Shown: in pieces, positions 24,833 through 38,843 of the stretch
How positions within the stretch are numbered: position 1 is the first letter of the stretch
Layout: every line of letters begins with the position of its first letter
Assembly (NCBI GenBank): GCA_949316495.1
Contig: OX439003.1
Coordinates: forward strand, 40,478,225 to 40,542,224
Length of the DNA stretch: 64,000 bases
From: Amphiduros pacificus
Lineage: Eukaryota > Annelida > Polychaeta > Phyllodocida > Hesionidae
Reading direction: 5' to 3'
The notes under the pieces: generated by a model
The model's input: only the letters and a program-made list of their open reading frames with translations
Database searches by the model: none
Told to the model about the DNA's origin: nothing
Translations under genes and position numbers: made by a program

Positions 24833-24840
24833 TGTATGTC
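24758..24840. repeat. (TA)n-(TG)n-(TCTG)n compound microsatellite
   Basis: TA to 24799, then TG to about 24831, then TCTG/TATG units. Confidence 0.95.
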
Positions 24841-25387
24841 TGTCTGTCTGCGTGCCTATTTATCTCAAGCCAAAGTCTGCCTAAAAAACATATGACATAC
24901 TTGCTCTGCAATTCACATCTCTCTGAGATACTAGCAACTGCTCACAGCACCTAAGATTTATCATCAGATTATCAGATTAGACCCTAGTAGATCATAGCTA
25001 GCTCTCCTCAGGTTATAAAGCTCTGGAACATGGGTGATAAATATTATAGAGTTAGTGATCTCTAGTTAACTCTAATGTCTAATGCCAGACAACTCACCCG
25101 CTTTGTTCCATTTGTTTCAGAGGTATAGAATGTTGAGATTTTGTGATGTTCGGTAGCCTTATGTGTACAATAATGGCACCCAGACCACATACACGTCACT
25201 GGGTGATTTTGATCAAGTGTATAATGCACACATGTACTGCTCCGTTTGTCCCCAAAGTACCTTACCAGGTTGTGCCTCAGCCAAAACGCTGCACGTAGCT
25301 AGATCGTGACTTAAGGAAAACAACCATTTCATATCTGGGGGGAGCTTAGATTTGGTAAAGTATCTCTGTCAATTATATCTTTTTGAA

Positions 25388-25407
25388 ACAGTTCTATATA
25401 GAACTGT
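25388..25407. repeat. 20-bp perfect palindrome
   Basis: ACAGTTCTATATAGAACTGT is exactly self-complementary. It resembles a hormone-receptor-type inverted half-site only superficially. No function assigned. Confidence 0.7.
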
Positions 25408-26370
25408 GACTCTTTCATAGAATTAAATGTACAGATGTTTTAATAGTACATATAATCTCTTAATCATCCAATGGTGACAATTTTTTGGAAGAAAATAAAA
25501 ATATCAAGCATTCCCCCGACAATGTGATCTGGTAGTACTGTGGTTACAGTCATTGACATGTCTACCATTGCACCCAAGGCCACGTTCTCTGCTGAACTCT
25601 CAGGTTATCCATGTAATTGAACACATCGTATTACATGTCCGTTTTTCATCTCCTCTATTGTGCCTCAGTGTTCTTTATAATCATGATATTGGATGTATGG
25701 CGTGACGTAGAAGTGGTGTCACTGAGAAAACAAAACGTGCTTCGATGCGAAGGCGCCAGCAACTTAGGAAAGTTAGATAACATTTTTTAGGTTTTTCGAA
25801 AATTGACATCATTTGTGTCTGTCATCATTGTTAATCCTTTTGATGAAATCATTTTGGATTAAAAATTTCCAATCTAATATTTCACACAAAAAAGCTCTAT
25901 AAGGATAAGTTTATTTCTTAAACGACCGGATTAACATTCATCCAGACACAGGGGTCAGTGTATTTTGCAAAACAAAGTCTGGAGTTTTAAACGGCTTTAA
26001 AATTGGTAAATTCTCCCTGGATTCGGCATGCCCAGTGTTAAAAAACTCCATGTTTAAAACAAATGACTTTTTAAAAAGAGACTGCCAATTTTTAGCATAT
26101 ATCATGCTTTTGCTAATTTTGAATATTTAAGTTCGGCATGTAATATTAGCAATATTACAACTTCGAGAATATCTACCGACTATACTTGACATGTTTTGGT
26201 GTATGCAACTTATCTGAGGATGGAGTTCAGTTTACCTGTACAGGTAATTAGCATGAGATGAAGAACGTAAATTAGACATCGGATCGTAACTGCTAAACGA
26301 TTAGTGCAGAATGATCATTTGCCATTCTGTAAATGCTTTTGACATCCTATAATTATCCATATTATTTTAT

Positions 26371-26374
<4 letters not shown>

Positions 26375-26446
<72 letters not shown>
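26375..26446. repeat. (TA)n microsatellite
   Basis: About 70 bp of TA. Confidence 0.95.
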
Positions 26447-26448
<2 letters not shown>

Positions 26449-27042
26449 CCAATATACATTGTATTTTAAATGACACTAAAAGTGTTGTCTATTTCTTGAT
26501 GATTGGAAATTGGTCTTACTTGGTACCTCCCCTACAGTAATGCCAGATTTATCTCTTTATAATACTATTTTTATTATTATCATCACCATTATCATAATAA
26601 TAACATACATACCAAGGTGAATATCTTAAGAGCTCAGAGGATGATTTGCTGTGGAATTTGTAATGCAATGACACACCAGCATCAAGCCTCCTATTACCCA
26701 ACGGATTATCTACAGTCTGGAATATTAATAATCTTCTGATCAGATCATACAACGGGGGCAAACGTATCTCAGTGCCAAATATCTTCAGGATAGTCTACAT
26801 TTTGGACAATATTTGTGACAGAGGATAAATTGTATCTCACAGTTTGAAATCCACTCGCCTTGATGGGGTGATAACTCTGATCTAAACTGCTGAACTAAAC
26901 ATTATGTAACTCGTTTGAGTAATTAAATGGACTCAATAAATACTTTAGTCCATAAATCGTACATAATACTGATGTATTAACAATGATCACTGAAAAACCC
27001 TGTTCTTATGATATTCACCAAAATGGTACCAATTTGTGACCT

Positions 27043-27350
27043 TTATTTTTGTTTGGGTTTCAACTTCACATTCAACATCATTTAGGTCATTTTATGATGA
27101 GACCTACTTGAAGTAGATCTGGTGTTGTCTCACTGAAATGTCATGTCGCAGGTCACTGACATTACCCACACAGTCATATATTTACAACGACAACAGGTTT
27201 GCCCTTTAGGCACGGGCATCAGCTTATAAGAGAAATTGTATCATGAATGCAATCTCGGTATGGCCAGGAATCGAACCCACAACCTTTGGATCATCACAGA
27301 GGATGATTCAAAGGTGCCTTTAAGCTTGCTCTCTAACCTATCACGCTACC
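27043..27350 (-). mobile_element. tRNA-derived SINE, older copy
   Basis: Collinear with the SINE at 40.3 kb over its whole length: both share GATGAGACCTACTTG, TGTCATGTCGCAGGTC, TTTAGGCACGGGC and ACCTTTGGATCA. The minus strand B box GGTTCGATTCC matches consensus. The A box (TAGCGTGATAGG) is weaker. Possible 8-bp flanking repeat TGTGACCT at 27035-27042 and 27351-27358. Divergence from the other copy is substantial, so it is an older insertion. Confidence 0.85.
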
Positions 27351-28812
27351 TGTGACCTGTGTGACGAACACCAATGTACCTACAAACAAATGCATTTACA
27401 AATAACAAATTAGGAGATCACAACAAAATCCTTGTTATGACGCATCTTATAACATATATATGGTTATATAATGTGTGTATGTGTCGTGTCTATTGTCTGA
27501 TAAATGTTTATTTATTTATAATAATTGCGATCAATTGAACAATACCAGCGCTGATAACACAAAACTGTCCAATATTACAATATCCTTCCGTCATATCGTA
27601 ATTGGCAGTACACATTGATTTAAGAATGGTACTTTGAGTACATTCATTGAATGTATTACAAGGTAACCTTTATATTTTGTTATAAATCTGGTTACATGTC
27701 ATGTTTGATCTCTAAATAATTAAACTTTGTCAAATATTGCAAAAACGTTCAATCCTTCGATTTGGATTGTGCTTTCTGTCTCGGTTTCTTGGCAATTTGC
27801 CAAAAGGTGCTTCAACCTGAACGTTCATAATGTTACTGATGTCGAATAGTTTGTAACTAAGCACACATATTCTCATAATGTGCATTCTCTAAATCTTGTC
27901 ATTGTGAAACTAATGTCATAAACCTGTACTTCAATGTTACACATGATATACTTGCGTCTTGGCATTTTATCTATTTCTATCTGGTTCTCTGAGGTGTTTT
28001 GATACTATGCCATTTATGAACTTATGAATTTATGAAAATCATTATAATATTTACTTCACTTACTGTTTTGTTTTATTTACAAGTGAACTTTTAGTACTCG
28101 TGCGTATTTAAATTTTCATACAAAATATTTGGCACAAACCCACGTATTAAATCTATTGTGAATTTGTGTGACATAAAATTTTGACAATAAATCATTCAAG
28201 GGATGCAGAAAAAATTGGTAAAATTATTTTTGCTGAGACCCTTCAATGAGAGAATATGTACTGGATATTAAAGTACAGCATACGACGTGAGAGGAACAAC
28301 ATAACGTGACTATTATGATTCCGATTGCAAAGCATTAAAAGTGCATCTGCACTGACAAAGATCTTCCGTACTAATAACAAAAATCATCAGGATGTGAAAT
28401 TGATAAACTGAAAAGCAACACCAATGTCGTACACTATACATAAATATGTGTTCGGGCAGCATAGGGAAGTAATGCAGCAAAAGATTTCCACTTAATGCCA
28501 AAAATTTCCTCATTTCTTGAAGGAAAACATATTTTATTCCCTGTCTTATGACCAATCTGTAGCTGGGATTCATAGTTTAAATATGATCCACATTTGAATT
28601 CCAATATCTTTAAAATATATTTCTATACTCCTAAATCCATCAGCCAAGTGGTCTTAAAAGTTGTATATTTCCCTGTGAATACAGATCTGTGCGTGTGTTA
28701 TCAGTTTAATGCTGATTGAACACGACCTCCTGCGATTAACTGTTGTAGTCATCATTTGTTACCACCTTTCCCAGTCATGATGTCTCTAGATCAAGACAGA
28801 GATGCCAAGATT

Positions 28813-28887
28813 AAGACACAAAGATTTTTCTGACAATCCTCACATCCGATCAAGACATAAAGATTTTTCTGACAATCCTCACATCCA
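28813..28887. repeat. 39-bp tandem duplication
   Basis: Two almost identical copies, starting at 28813 and 28852, sharing AAAGATTTTTCTGACAATCC then TCACATCC. A further partial copy of the leading GATCAAGACA is just upstream. Confidence 0.85.
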
Positions 28888-29172
28888 ATATTGCATTTAC
28901 GGAAAAATGGCTTCTTCTTACAAACCAATTGCTGGAGATAAAATTTTACTGTACACCATTGCTTTACCCTTTCGCTCCAGTATTGTGGGTCGCTCAAGGG
29001 ACACCTTTTTGTCAATTCCTAAACTTAGGAAAAGGGAAATGTTCCTTGCAGTCCATCTCCATCATATATTATGAGTACAAAAAATACCCAATTGAAGGTG
29101 CAGTATTTTGTGATAATATCCCACTTAAAACAATAATAAAGGACCTACTTTAGGTGATGAGATGGGTGTGAC

Positions 29173-29254
29173 TCAATGACATCATAATGAGACTTGTTTA
29201 CTTTGTCGTGGTTCCTATTCAAAAAGTAAACAGGCCTCATTATGATGTCATTGA
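29173..29254. repeat. Long inverted repeat (32-bp arms, 18-base loop)
   Basis: Arms 29173-29204 and 29223-29254 are complementary with two mismatches in 32. The arm begins TCAATGACATCATAATGAG and ends TGTTTACTTT. The loop reads GTCGTGGTTCCTATTCAA. It could form a hairpin RNA or be a small foldback (MITE-like) element. No target duplication was seen. Confidence 0.82.
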
Positions 29255-32200
29255 GATTCAGCCATATTGGAAAATGGTGTCAAAATTGTTACGGAGCTTT
29301 TCATTCCAGAAAGTCACACTTTTGACAGGAACCATGTGCTTTCGAAGTCATTCTGGGCATGCTCAGAAAGAATGAGGATCCTGGGTAAAATAAAAATGGA
29401 GGTCAAACAAACCCTGCATTCTCTGCATTGACACATTCAAAGCTTAATAACTCAAGTTCAGTAAGCCATCTGTTTAAACAACAATGGTTTGTGGCAATAT
29501 TTGATGATACTTATTTCATAGGTTGTATACTTTGATGAGGAAATGTCATCATTAACTTTTCTTAAGGTTCTGAATGAGATGTATGGGAAAGCAGAATCAA
29601 ACACAAGAGATGGCAATGGTATCTAAAATTCTGAGTCGTAATTCAAATATGATGGGCAATGCACATGTTATTTATGAAAACTGTGAATTTCAAGTCAATT
29701 TTGCCGATGGATTTGGGAACACTATTTTTCTCAACCACTCAATCTGGATAGTGGTTTTTTTAATCATCTGCCTTGATAAATGGTGTTTTGAAAGTTGATT
29801 TAAAAAACATCATAATCCTACAAGGCCATGTGTTAAGATTGGAAGTCAAATTCTTATTTCAAAATTTCAAACACTTATAAATAAGACTATTTCATTCTTG
29901 AATAAGCTCTCAATGTATATCCAGTATAAAAAAGAAATTTAGAAATAAATATGATATATCTTATTGGATTTTTCAATTGTCACCTTGGTGATGGCAAACA
30001 TCTAATTATGAATGACATCACAATTTGAATGACATCATAAGTTGGCTGGTGTTACAAAATGGTTGATATAACAATTTTGGTGATATCACAATATAACGAA
30101 TATCATAATATAGAGGATAAAACCACAGATTTATTGACATAGACACATTAGTATCAATATAACCGCCTGCACCTTTTTTATCAGTTCATTATTAAGATTG
30201 CAACAATACCCGGAGTTGTGTGTTCTGTTTGGAGGCCAGCGATCCAGTAACACGCGACATCTATATATAACTCACAACCAACTAATTGGTATTGTTACAA
30301 TCCATATATATACGGATACTTGAGGTTCACATATATGCTAAATATGCGGTGAACATTCTTGCTACCTCCAGCTATGACTGGCGCTGCTTGGTCAGTGCTC
30401 CTTGTGAATCTTACCTGAATTCCGGTCCTGTTTAATCAGTTCAGTATTTGTGAGTGAATAAGGCGGACTGTTTTCACTTTCTGTTTTTCTGAGCCGTCAT
30501 CGAGTGTCTTGTTCGCGGACGCTATGGCAGGATGCAACTGGCCCTAAATCATTTCTGTTATCTGAAAAGCCAACCGTTTGTTATTCAGGGGGGTTCAACA
30601 CGTTTGTTGGAGCCTAAAAAGATATAGCCTTGGGGAGATATGTGAATTCTTGTTTTTAAAAAAATAATCAAGACTGTTAGACGATAGTTGTCTATATTGC
30701 TTGCCTTAACACTATTTTAATTCTACATTTAATAATATGTAATCCTGATAATCGCTAACCCCCCTTTAAATGAAATGGTAAATTAGGTAAATGTCCACAC
30801 GATGGTGCAGTTATAATGTGGGCGATTTCACACACATACGTGGCCAACAGCCACAACGCGTCGGCAAACTCAGACAAGTGTGTCAAAATGATAAAAAAAT
30901 AAAAACACCAATTAAATGCAAATGATGTCTTGGACCGACACGACTGAAAGATGTGGTACTTTAACAACAATAAAAGAGAGGCCGTAAATTAAGTTGCCAA
31001 CTGATAAAATAACCTGAAGGTCTTTTTATCATGACATGAGGGTTGCATGTTTTTATCCACGTGATATAAGTTATTTGGAGCAGTTCAATAATAACGGGAC
31101 GTTAAACCTCTTCTTGTTCACTTGGCCTGGATTTTGTCTTGCCCTCATTTACTCGAGACTATAATCACACTGTAAATGTTTGGTGTGTAAGTCTGACAAG
31201 TTTCAAAACCTTTATCAAATACATATAAATTGCGCCAACAATTCTTCAGACTGAACCTGACCCCACTATTATCTGACTGCCTCTTCATAATATTTCAGGA
31301 TCTTTGTGAGTGGCGATTGTAGTGTGGCGTAAATATGTTTTCAATCTTGTTTTCGTGATAGGATCCAAAAAACCATAAAAAAATCTGACATCATTGATGC
31401 CCTTTTCGGCCTAGAAATAATTGTAAATATTGTTGTCTGTAACTGTGTGTAAACGGTGAGGACAACGCCCTGAGATCAGTATGTATTATTCATGTTCTGG
31501 ATGTTAAATTAATTATTTAGTTATCTCCATAAGCTCAAACATTTGGTGCCAAATGCGCATATATTCCCCTGTTTTACCCAATCATTTGCACACGAGAGTT
31601 TAGCAAAGCGACGGCTCATTGTTAGCCAATTCTCAGATCATTTACCGTCATGCCACTGTCTGACGCAGAGAAGCGGGGCGATATTACCTCAAATTAAGGT
31701 TAAATACATACCTAAACCTCCTTTGCCCGTGAATACATGGTTAGACCGCGGTTCAGGGTTTTAAAACTAACATCCTAGTTGTTTTGTTTGCATCCTCACA
31801 CGTTGTGTTGAAACATATGCCAGTGTAGACAAAATGGCAGTAAATATATCGCTCGAGATCGACATACACGTTGCAGACAACAAAGTGTACGCCGATGTAC
31901 TGTTTCAGATAGAGTTTTTGATTCACGATTTGTGCGTTGTTATCAGGTCAATTGGATTATATATGATGTGTATGGAATTTTACTCTATACTTAAACAGAT
32001 CAGCCAAAGAAAACTTTTTCTTAATGTCGTCATAAGATTAGCTATAGTCCAATACAGAGAGTTCATAAAACAGTCATGGATGTGTACGGCATATACGTTC
32101 ATAAGCCTGTGGGGGAGACCGAGCAATGAATGATATAGTCAGATAGCGAACTAGAATCTGGGACATTCAGTGTATACGCATGACTTGTGATGTAGCCATT

Positions 32201-34131
32201 ATTACCATTTTGTGCAAATTATATTCCATTGGATATGGTGCAAGAAAATAATTTTGTAATGACGCATTTGTTATCATTTTTAATAAACCATTAACAACAA
32301 AAAATGTTTTCTATGCGTGCATACCAAAAAATATGGCACAGAAGATATCATATGTATTAAATACCACAAAATATATATACATATATAAATACAAGAGCCG
32401 AAAAAACACAATAACTTCTCTAAGTCATTTAAGCGGCATTGGGCGTAGTTGTTATTTTCAGCTGATGATGGTGCTGCGTCGAAGCCCGGCAAACCCACTG
32501 CCGTCTTCGATCGTTCGACGTGCAGCTACAACTACCACACATCCTTCACCGAGCCACCTGGTAGCAGGGAAATGTTAACAAACAAACGCACATAAGATCT
32601 GTTGAGATAAAGCTATTATCTGTGTGCATCTAAAGTTCTCCTTGATACAAGAACTGCTCGCTTATTGTTGTACTTTAAAGTACAAGTAGACTGAGAGATT
32701 CATTTGTAGCACACTATTAATACTGACAAAAGAGAGATGATATTCTCTCTTGTTATCTGGAAGAGCAGGTAAAATTAGAATAAATGCTCTAACCAAAATA
32801 CGTGTTCATAACAAATTCCCTTCGTTGACATATTTTGTTTAAATAGTTAATATTCTCCATGGTATTACTTTATTCAGGAAATATCTTTGTATGTTTTAAT
32901 TATTAATACGTATTGATCATTTCTTCAATATATGGACGTACAGTTGTATGGCAATTAATAAATCATACTTCGACATAACAATACATACGTGGATCATCAT
33001 AAAATAATCATATGTGAAATATTGAAGTTCACTGAAACTAATATTATAATTGTTATTAGCATTTCGGTCTCCAATCGTTACAATCGGATCGCAGTGCAGA
33101 AATGTCAATATCTGGTCGAGTTTCCTCTCATTGTGACAAAACCAATGGGAGGGAAGAGCGTGCAAGCTTTTGTTCTGCTCCTAGTATATACAGATATTTG
33201 ACATCATTATCATCAGAGTAAAGTCAACTAGTTCAACTATGTACCTAACAGACTCTGACACAGTCATGCCTCCTTATCAGATAACAAATATTGATATTTT
33301 AACAACAGAGACATATCATACATATCATATCAGTTGCAATAAACATAATATGTTACTGAACTGTAATCCACATAATTTAGTTCCCTATGAAACTATTTCC
33401 CTTAATCGTAATAATGAAATTAAAAGAGAAACGTGGTTTTCCCTCAGCAATTAAGATAAATGTTGTCCATCTCCATCATTAATATTGCACTTAATAAAAC
33501 TTGTTAATATTTGCCCATTACTTGTAGTTCCTAGAATTAGCGAATCGGATATTCATCAAAAGAGAGAGTGGAATATATTGCTTCTGCCACGCCTAACTAG
33601 TTTTCCTCCAATGTTGAATAGTTGCATATGGGATCGCTATATCAAGATTACACTTGAATCACAAAACATCATTACATCCTTCTCATGATAAAATGCAAAC
33701 TGAAACCCCATAATACTCCTACTACTTTCCATACCATGCGGAAATTATCTTGTATTGAATAATGCTTTGTTCTCGATAATGATTGTATAAAATGAATAAG
33801 ACCAATCTGTCCACACGTTTATCGGTATCAAATATATAGATATACTAAATCCAAGATGGCTGAAAGTAATAAAACCTCTTTTCGCTCGCGTTTGTTTTGA
33901 CTTTATAAGGGCTTAATGTTCGAGGTTTTGACATGATTAAGCTGGAAGTCTATGGAGCATACACCTATTATCAGTCCATGGCGGTCCATGTTTTTGACAT
34001 GTTGTTTCTGCTTACACCATCAGATAGCACTTTTGAATAAGAAGCGATTTATGAATGCGTAGTAGAGCAAGATTTTGTTGGATTTTGCAAGGATTTGATT
34101 TTTTTTAAATTGAAAAATTTTAAATTTTAAA

Positions 34132-34160
34132 AAGTGTTGATTTTTTAAAAATCAACACTT
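34132..34160. repeat. Perfect 29-bp palindrome
   Basis: Arms of 14 bases (AAGTGTTGATTTTT and its complement) around one central base. It sits just after an A/T-only stretch at 34098-34131. Confidence 0.85.
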
Positions 34161-34388
34161 GTTTCATTTAAAATCAGATAAAAGAAACGTTAGACTAAAG
34201 TTTTCATTTTAGGTGCATACAATTAGTGAAGTTTAAATCCATGATTTAATCTTAAAATTGGCGGCAAATACTATTTATATACTATTTCTCTTAATACTAT
34301 TTCTGACAGTTGTAGAGAGTTCACTAAAACGTATTCGTGACCAAAAATGGCTTGTAGACTTACATGGAACTGTTCATCATCCTGGCAA

Positions 34389-34577
34389 AATACAAAACCT
34401 AATGTAATAGAGAACAAAATGTCAGAACTCTTCCTGGAAAAATACAAAATCTAATGTAATAGAGAACAAAATGTCAGAACTATTTCTCAAATGATATAAA
34501 CCTAATACAATAGAGAACAAAATGTAAAAAAAATTCTGACATAATACAAAACCTTATATAATAGAGAATAAAATGTA
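34389..34577. repeat. Four-copy tandem repeat of about 52 bp
   Basis: Four diverged copies marked by AATACAAAACCTAATGTAAT then AGAGAACAAAATGT. The first two are closest, and the last two carry small gaps. No coding sense. Confidence 0.8.
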
Positions 34578-36794
34578 GTTTTCACAAATTGATATCTAAA
34601 TCGATGCTACCCTGTCCAAATAATTTCTCTGATTAAATCATTCACAAAATGAGGTTTTCCTTGCATCATTTTAATGTTTATACCACAAACTTTGCGATCA
34701 AATATTATTACCCATCATATTCCCCCTACAAAAATGTGACATTCAAATGTAGAGGAGTCTACTGCTAAATTCCCAATCATCCATTGGACACTTTCCCAAA
34801 AATCTTTGTTTAGCTGACCAGCAAACACCTGCTTTTTGAAGTTTTTCTAACAATGGGGCACCTTCAGATTGGGCCATGGAGTGAATTGGCTTACAGAGGC
34901 CTATTTGTCTATTAATGTTTGTCCATTGGCACAGGCCTAACACCCTGACAGACCACACTGGAGGTCATATGATTATATACATGTGGCCACCTGGTGGTCA
35001 AAGGAGTACAGGCAGTACTTGGCACTTGGCACTTTCAGCAAAACACACTTACCATGGTTGGTGTATTTTTAGTGTTGATTTTAGTGAAATAGCTTGCTTG
35101 TATCACAGTGTCGTGGTCACATAACTTTAAGTGGTTTCATAATGACAGAAACCCAAACAATTAAATTTGGCAGAATAATTTCATATGGAATATCTATATT
35201 GGTTGAAATGGACTATTATGACATAATACACATACGCTTCTATCAATTATAATACTTGTTAATAGGGAAAACTCTGCAACAGTGCAACGTACATGGGGGT
35301 ATAACATTATCTAAATAAATTTGAGTGGGCGTAATATCAATTCTTCACCTGGATCCCTTTTGGTAGATTATTCAATATTAGACAGTTCATAACTCTATGT
35401 AATAAATAGAAAAAAAATCTTTTATCGAAAAGGATCTTTAAACAGAAATACTGGCGGTAAAGGTTAAAATTGAGTACAGCTACTATGTCCAAAGTTGATG
35501 CCATAGGTCAGGCGTTGACATAGATATTCCATGAGGGTTTGGAATGCACACGTCAGAACACAAGTACTACAGGAGAATGCCCTCAGACTGGCACCCATAC
35601 ACTTGTCAGCTGAGGTGAAATGTTCACTAGGCAACACACATGCCTTATATACGTGCCTTACCTGTTCCTATCACAATAACTAAGTGGACGGGCTTTTGTG
35701 AATAGTAACAATTCAGTCTAGGTTCCTTGGGGGGCAGGTGGATATTGTTGTTCTGTTAATTAACTCAGTATTCATAGTATAACGTTCTTTCCTAATGTGA
35801 TAAACCAAAGATCAAAATATAGATCAATGTCATTAATTTGTTTACAGGCAGTTCAATAAATATAGACACTGCCAGTACGTAATACTACGTCACCGTATAT
35901 ATGACAGCTAATTCAACAACACGTCTTTAAGATGATGACATTTTACATTTTGTGTACTCCGTCAGAAAATAATAATATATGCACTATCATGCTACCTGTA
36001 CTTCAGAAAAATGTGTGGAAATGACAGAAAAGTAAGCAAATGACAGAAAAGTAAGTAAATAAATTCACATCCATATGTGATACCATGGAAGGTGAACACT
36101 TTCCCCACCAATTGAATTGATCTTTCACATCAGTTCATAGAAATAATCATAAGATGAGATATATATGTGTAAGAAATAAATAGACTAATTCAAATGCAAA
36201 TCTCAGAATCTCTAATAAAATGGCAATTAAGTATGTAACTGTTCAGTTATAATGTTAAAATTATTATTGTGAACAGAATGAGACGGCCATAGTGTTTAAC
36301 ACACCATATTTTAGTTTGGATATCAAGCAGAAAAGGCAGTAAGGACATCTCCTGATTAGTTAGTTTCCACGAACCCATTATGATAAGATACAAGTGGTGA
36401 TCTCTATGAAATGAATTCTCTTCTCCATAAAGGTTACGAAGAACATCTACTGAAATTCACGCTTATGTATCCCTTGCATATCAAATCTAGAAAAAATGAT
36501 TGTACTAGCTATCTCAAAACTTAATGTTTTTTCATGATACAATCAGGTTGGGATGCTTTTTATATGAATATAAATAAGTGAAGTCACAACAGCGCTATCC
36601 AAAACCAGTCAGCATGACAGTTTACTAAAAGTGGGTGCAAATGGCATACCCTCAGGGTAAATCCTTTGCGTCGAGCTTAAGCCACATCGCTCTATCATTA
36701 AAAGACAATTAACTCTTAAAGCGAACATATCATGCCTGTTTTATATTAAAAAAGATAAGACGCATTTAATTTTCACATAAAATCAAAAACTTTA

Positions 36795-36925
36795 ACATGG
36801 GGATTTAAACATGGGGATTTACACATAGGGATTTACGCATGGGGATTTACACATGGGAATTTACACATGGGGATTTACACATGGGGATTTACACATGGGG
36901 ATTTACACATGGGGATTTACACATG
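36795..36925. repeat. 14-bp minisatellite
   Basis: About 9.4 copies of ACATGGGGATTTAC. The last four or five units are identical, and earlier units carry single changes (ACATAGGG, GCATGGGG, ACATGGGAA). Confidence 0.93.
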
Positions 36926-38632
36926 TTGTTGCTGTGAAATAATATAGTAAAACTGTGTACAGAGAGAATGCGGACAGACACGTATTTGTTAATTTTCAGA
37001 AATGTTTTTTTTAGGAAAATAACGCATTCAGCTCATAGAGTAGTATTGGTATATTTGTAAGCAAATGTAAAACATAGATCTTTTCTCTGAAAAGAATCTT
37101 TATTACTGCTGTATTGCCTCGTCAAAACATTGGTCCTTTTACAAGCGGCAGTAAGATAGCTTTATGTGATACAAAGCGAGACGTAAGTGCAGCTCCTAAT
37201 CTCGGCAGTCCTAATCAATAACGCCGCCAGTCCACTCTAATGTTATTGGAATTCTACAGTCGCTTCCATTGATTTCTTCTAAGTTTCACAATGAGTATGA
37301 ATCTGAATGCACAAAGAAGCTTCTATCTTGTTGTCATAATGTGCATACATTGATATGTCCATTTGTTTTTTTAAAACAAATACTGCTGTCAAAGGCACTT
37401 GAGGAGAGCTGCTTGTGAAATCTGATGGAAAACCGTGAACATAATTCCGAAAGAGACGATGTAAAACGCGAGAGAAATCCAGATGCCCGGATGTTACTTC
37501 AGTACAGTCCTCAAGCAGACGAAAATATCTCTAATAGCGATAATTCATGCTTAATTCTATTGTAAACCTTTGGATGTTTTAAATAGAGCGATAAGATTAC
37601 AATTTGTGTGTTAAAGATGCCGCGACCTCTCGCGTTAAGGTCAGGCCTGAAGGTTCTGTTAACTAAAGCATCAATGGATCTACATTTACATTGAATACTG
37701 TTATATCGTGTTATTCATTTTATGCGTTTGAGCATCAGAAATAAGCCGCTGCACCTATATTTATAAAACATTTGTACAGAGGCGGAAGACAGTACTTAAT
37801 CCACAAAGAAAGTAATTTATCCTTTGCACATGACTAAAAACTGCTCAATGAAAAGCAATGTTATGTTGATGCACAACAATATACAAACATTTATTTCTTT
37901 TTCAAATTGTCTGAGAAGGAGTGTTCAATAATTGTGTAAAGGTGTTTCGGCCCCAAGACAAGGAAGAACATATTCCACAATTATATTGTTTCCTATTTTT
38001 TTCATCTCCATTTGAAGCACAATTATTACATTTCCTTACAAGAATATGAATTAATTTAAAACCAATGACTTATCAAAGAGCATGAAGAGGATGATTAGAA
38101 TCCTTTTTATTTCAAGAAGTTTTCTTTAAAAGGAACAATGTGAAATATAGACTCGCCATCTTCTTTCACATATTTGAACTTTGGACAATAAGCTAATTTT
38201 CCACGCCACTTGGTGATCTAGGACAACATAAATAAAAAAAAACTAAACTTGAATTATGAACTTTTATATGAATTTGTGTTACTCTATTTATGGTTACAAC
38301 TGCCCCACATTAAAATTAATTATATTTGCTTATTGAATTCATTAATGATATCTTAAAAATAGATCAATAATTATTTTATCTTGACTGAAATGTGATGCTT
38401 CTTTTTATCATTTTATTTAAATCAAGAATTGGAAGCCTCGCTCTTGTTAAGTTTTTTAATGTTTCCACTGTCACACAATTATGCTTTATATTCTATTTGC
38501 GAGACATTATTATTGCTCTTTGCTATTAACGATACATTGATCCAAGATGACACTTTGTCAATCTTACCCTGACACAAAGCGTTTTGAATAGAAAAGTAAG
38601 CAAATCCGTAAGAACCTCTGAAGAGAACCAAC

Positions 38633-38843
38633 CTGAATTAGCGAGGCAGGCTGGGCATCTTGCTGGCTTTCTTCAACTTTGATGTCTGTATCAGAAAGAG
38701 TAGATTGATTCAGCAGGAGATCGTCAGACAAGCACAGAGAGCGCACCCTCCAAAGCACTGCTGGGGGTCCCCCGCCATCCTCGTCCAGTTTGCTGCTGCG
38801 GCTGGCATGAGAGGATTTGATACACGCCGCACCACTCTCCACG
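38633..38843 (-). CDS. Upstream coding exon of the same gene (N-terminal segment)
   Basis: The acceptor is a pyrimidine-rich TTCTCTTTGCAG and the donor is CTAATTCAG followed by GTTGGT. The 211 bases are one base completing a split codon plus 70 open codons, ending in phase 0, which matches the phase-0 start of the 3.5-kb exon. GC content is clearly above the surrounding intron. The peptide starts VESGAACIKSSHASRSSK, has an acidic DEDGGG turn, a hydrophobic stretch RVRSLCLSDDLLL, and a DIKVEES segment matching the SUMO-acceptor pattern (hydrophobic-K-x-E). I recognise no named domain. Reading on past the donor gives a short extension that looks intronic. Joining to the large exon is an inference across a 22.6-kb intron. 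Confidence 0.65.

Larger units (their letters stand above)
16068..38632 (-). other. Inferred 22.6-kb intron with CpG-rich block
   Basis: Between the 211-bp exon and the large exon. It holds the 18-bp and 26/27-bp repeats, the candidate internal promoter at 18.7-19.6 kb, microsatellites, an older SINE, several foldbacks and minisatellites. The spans 20.9-23.2, 25.0-26.3, 30.2-34.0 and 35.0-36.7 kb show nothing I can name beyond isolated short frames. Confidence 0.5.

Noticed and set aside
31834-32133. 99-codon plus-strand frame with good ATG context
   Set aside because: The first 25 codons look slightly gene-like, but the rest is hydrophobic, AT-driven and unrecognised. Too weak without transcripts.
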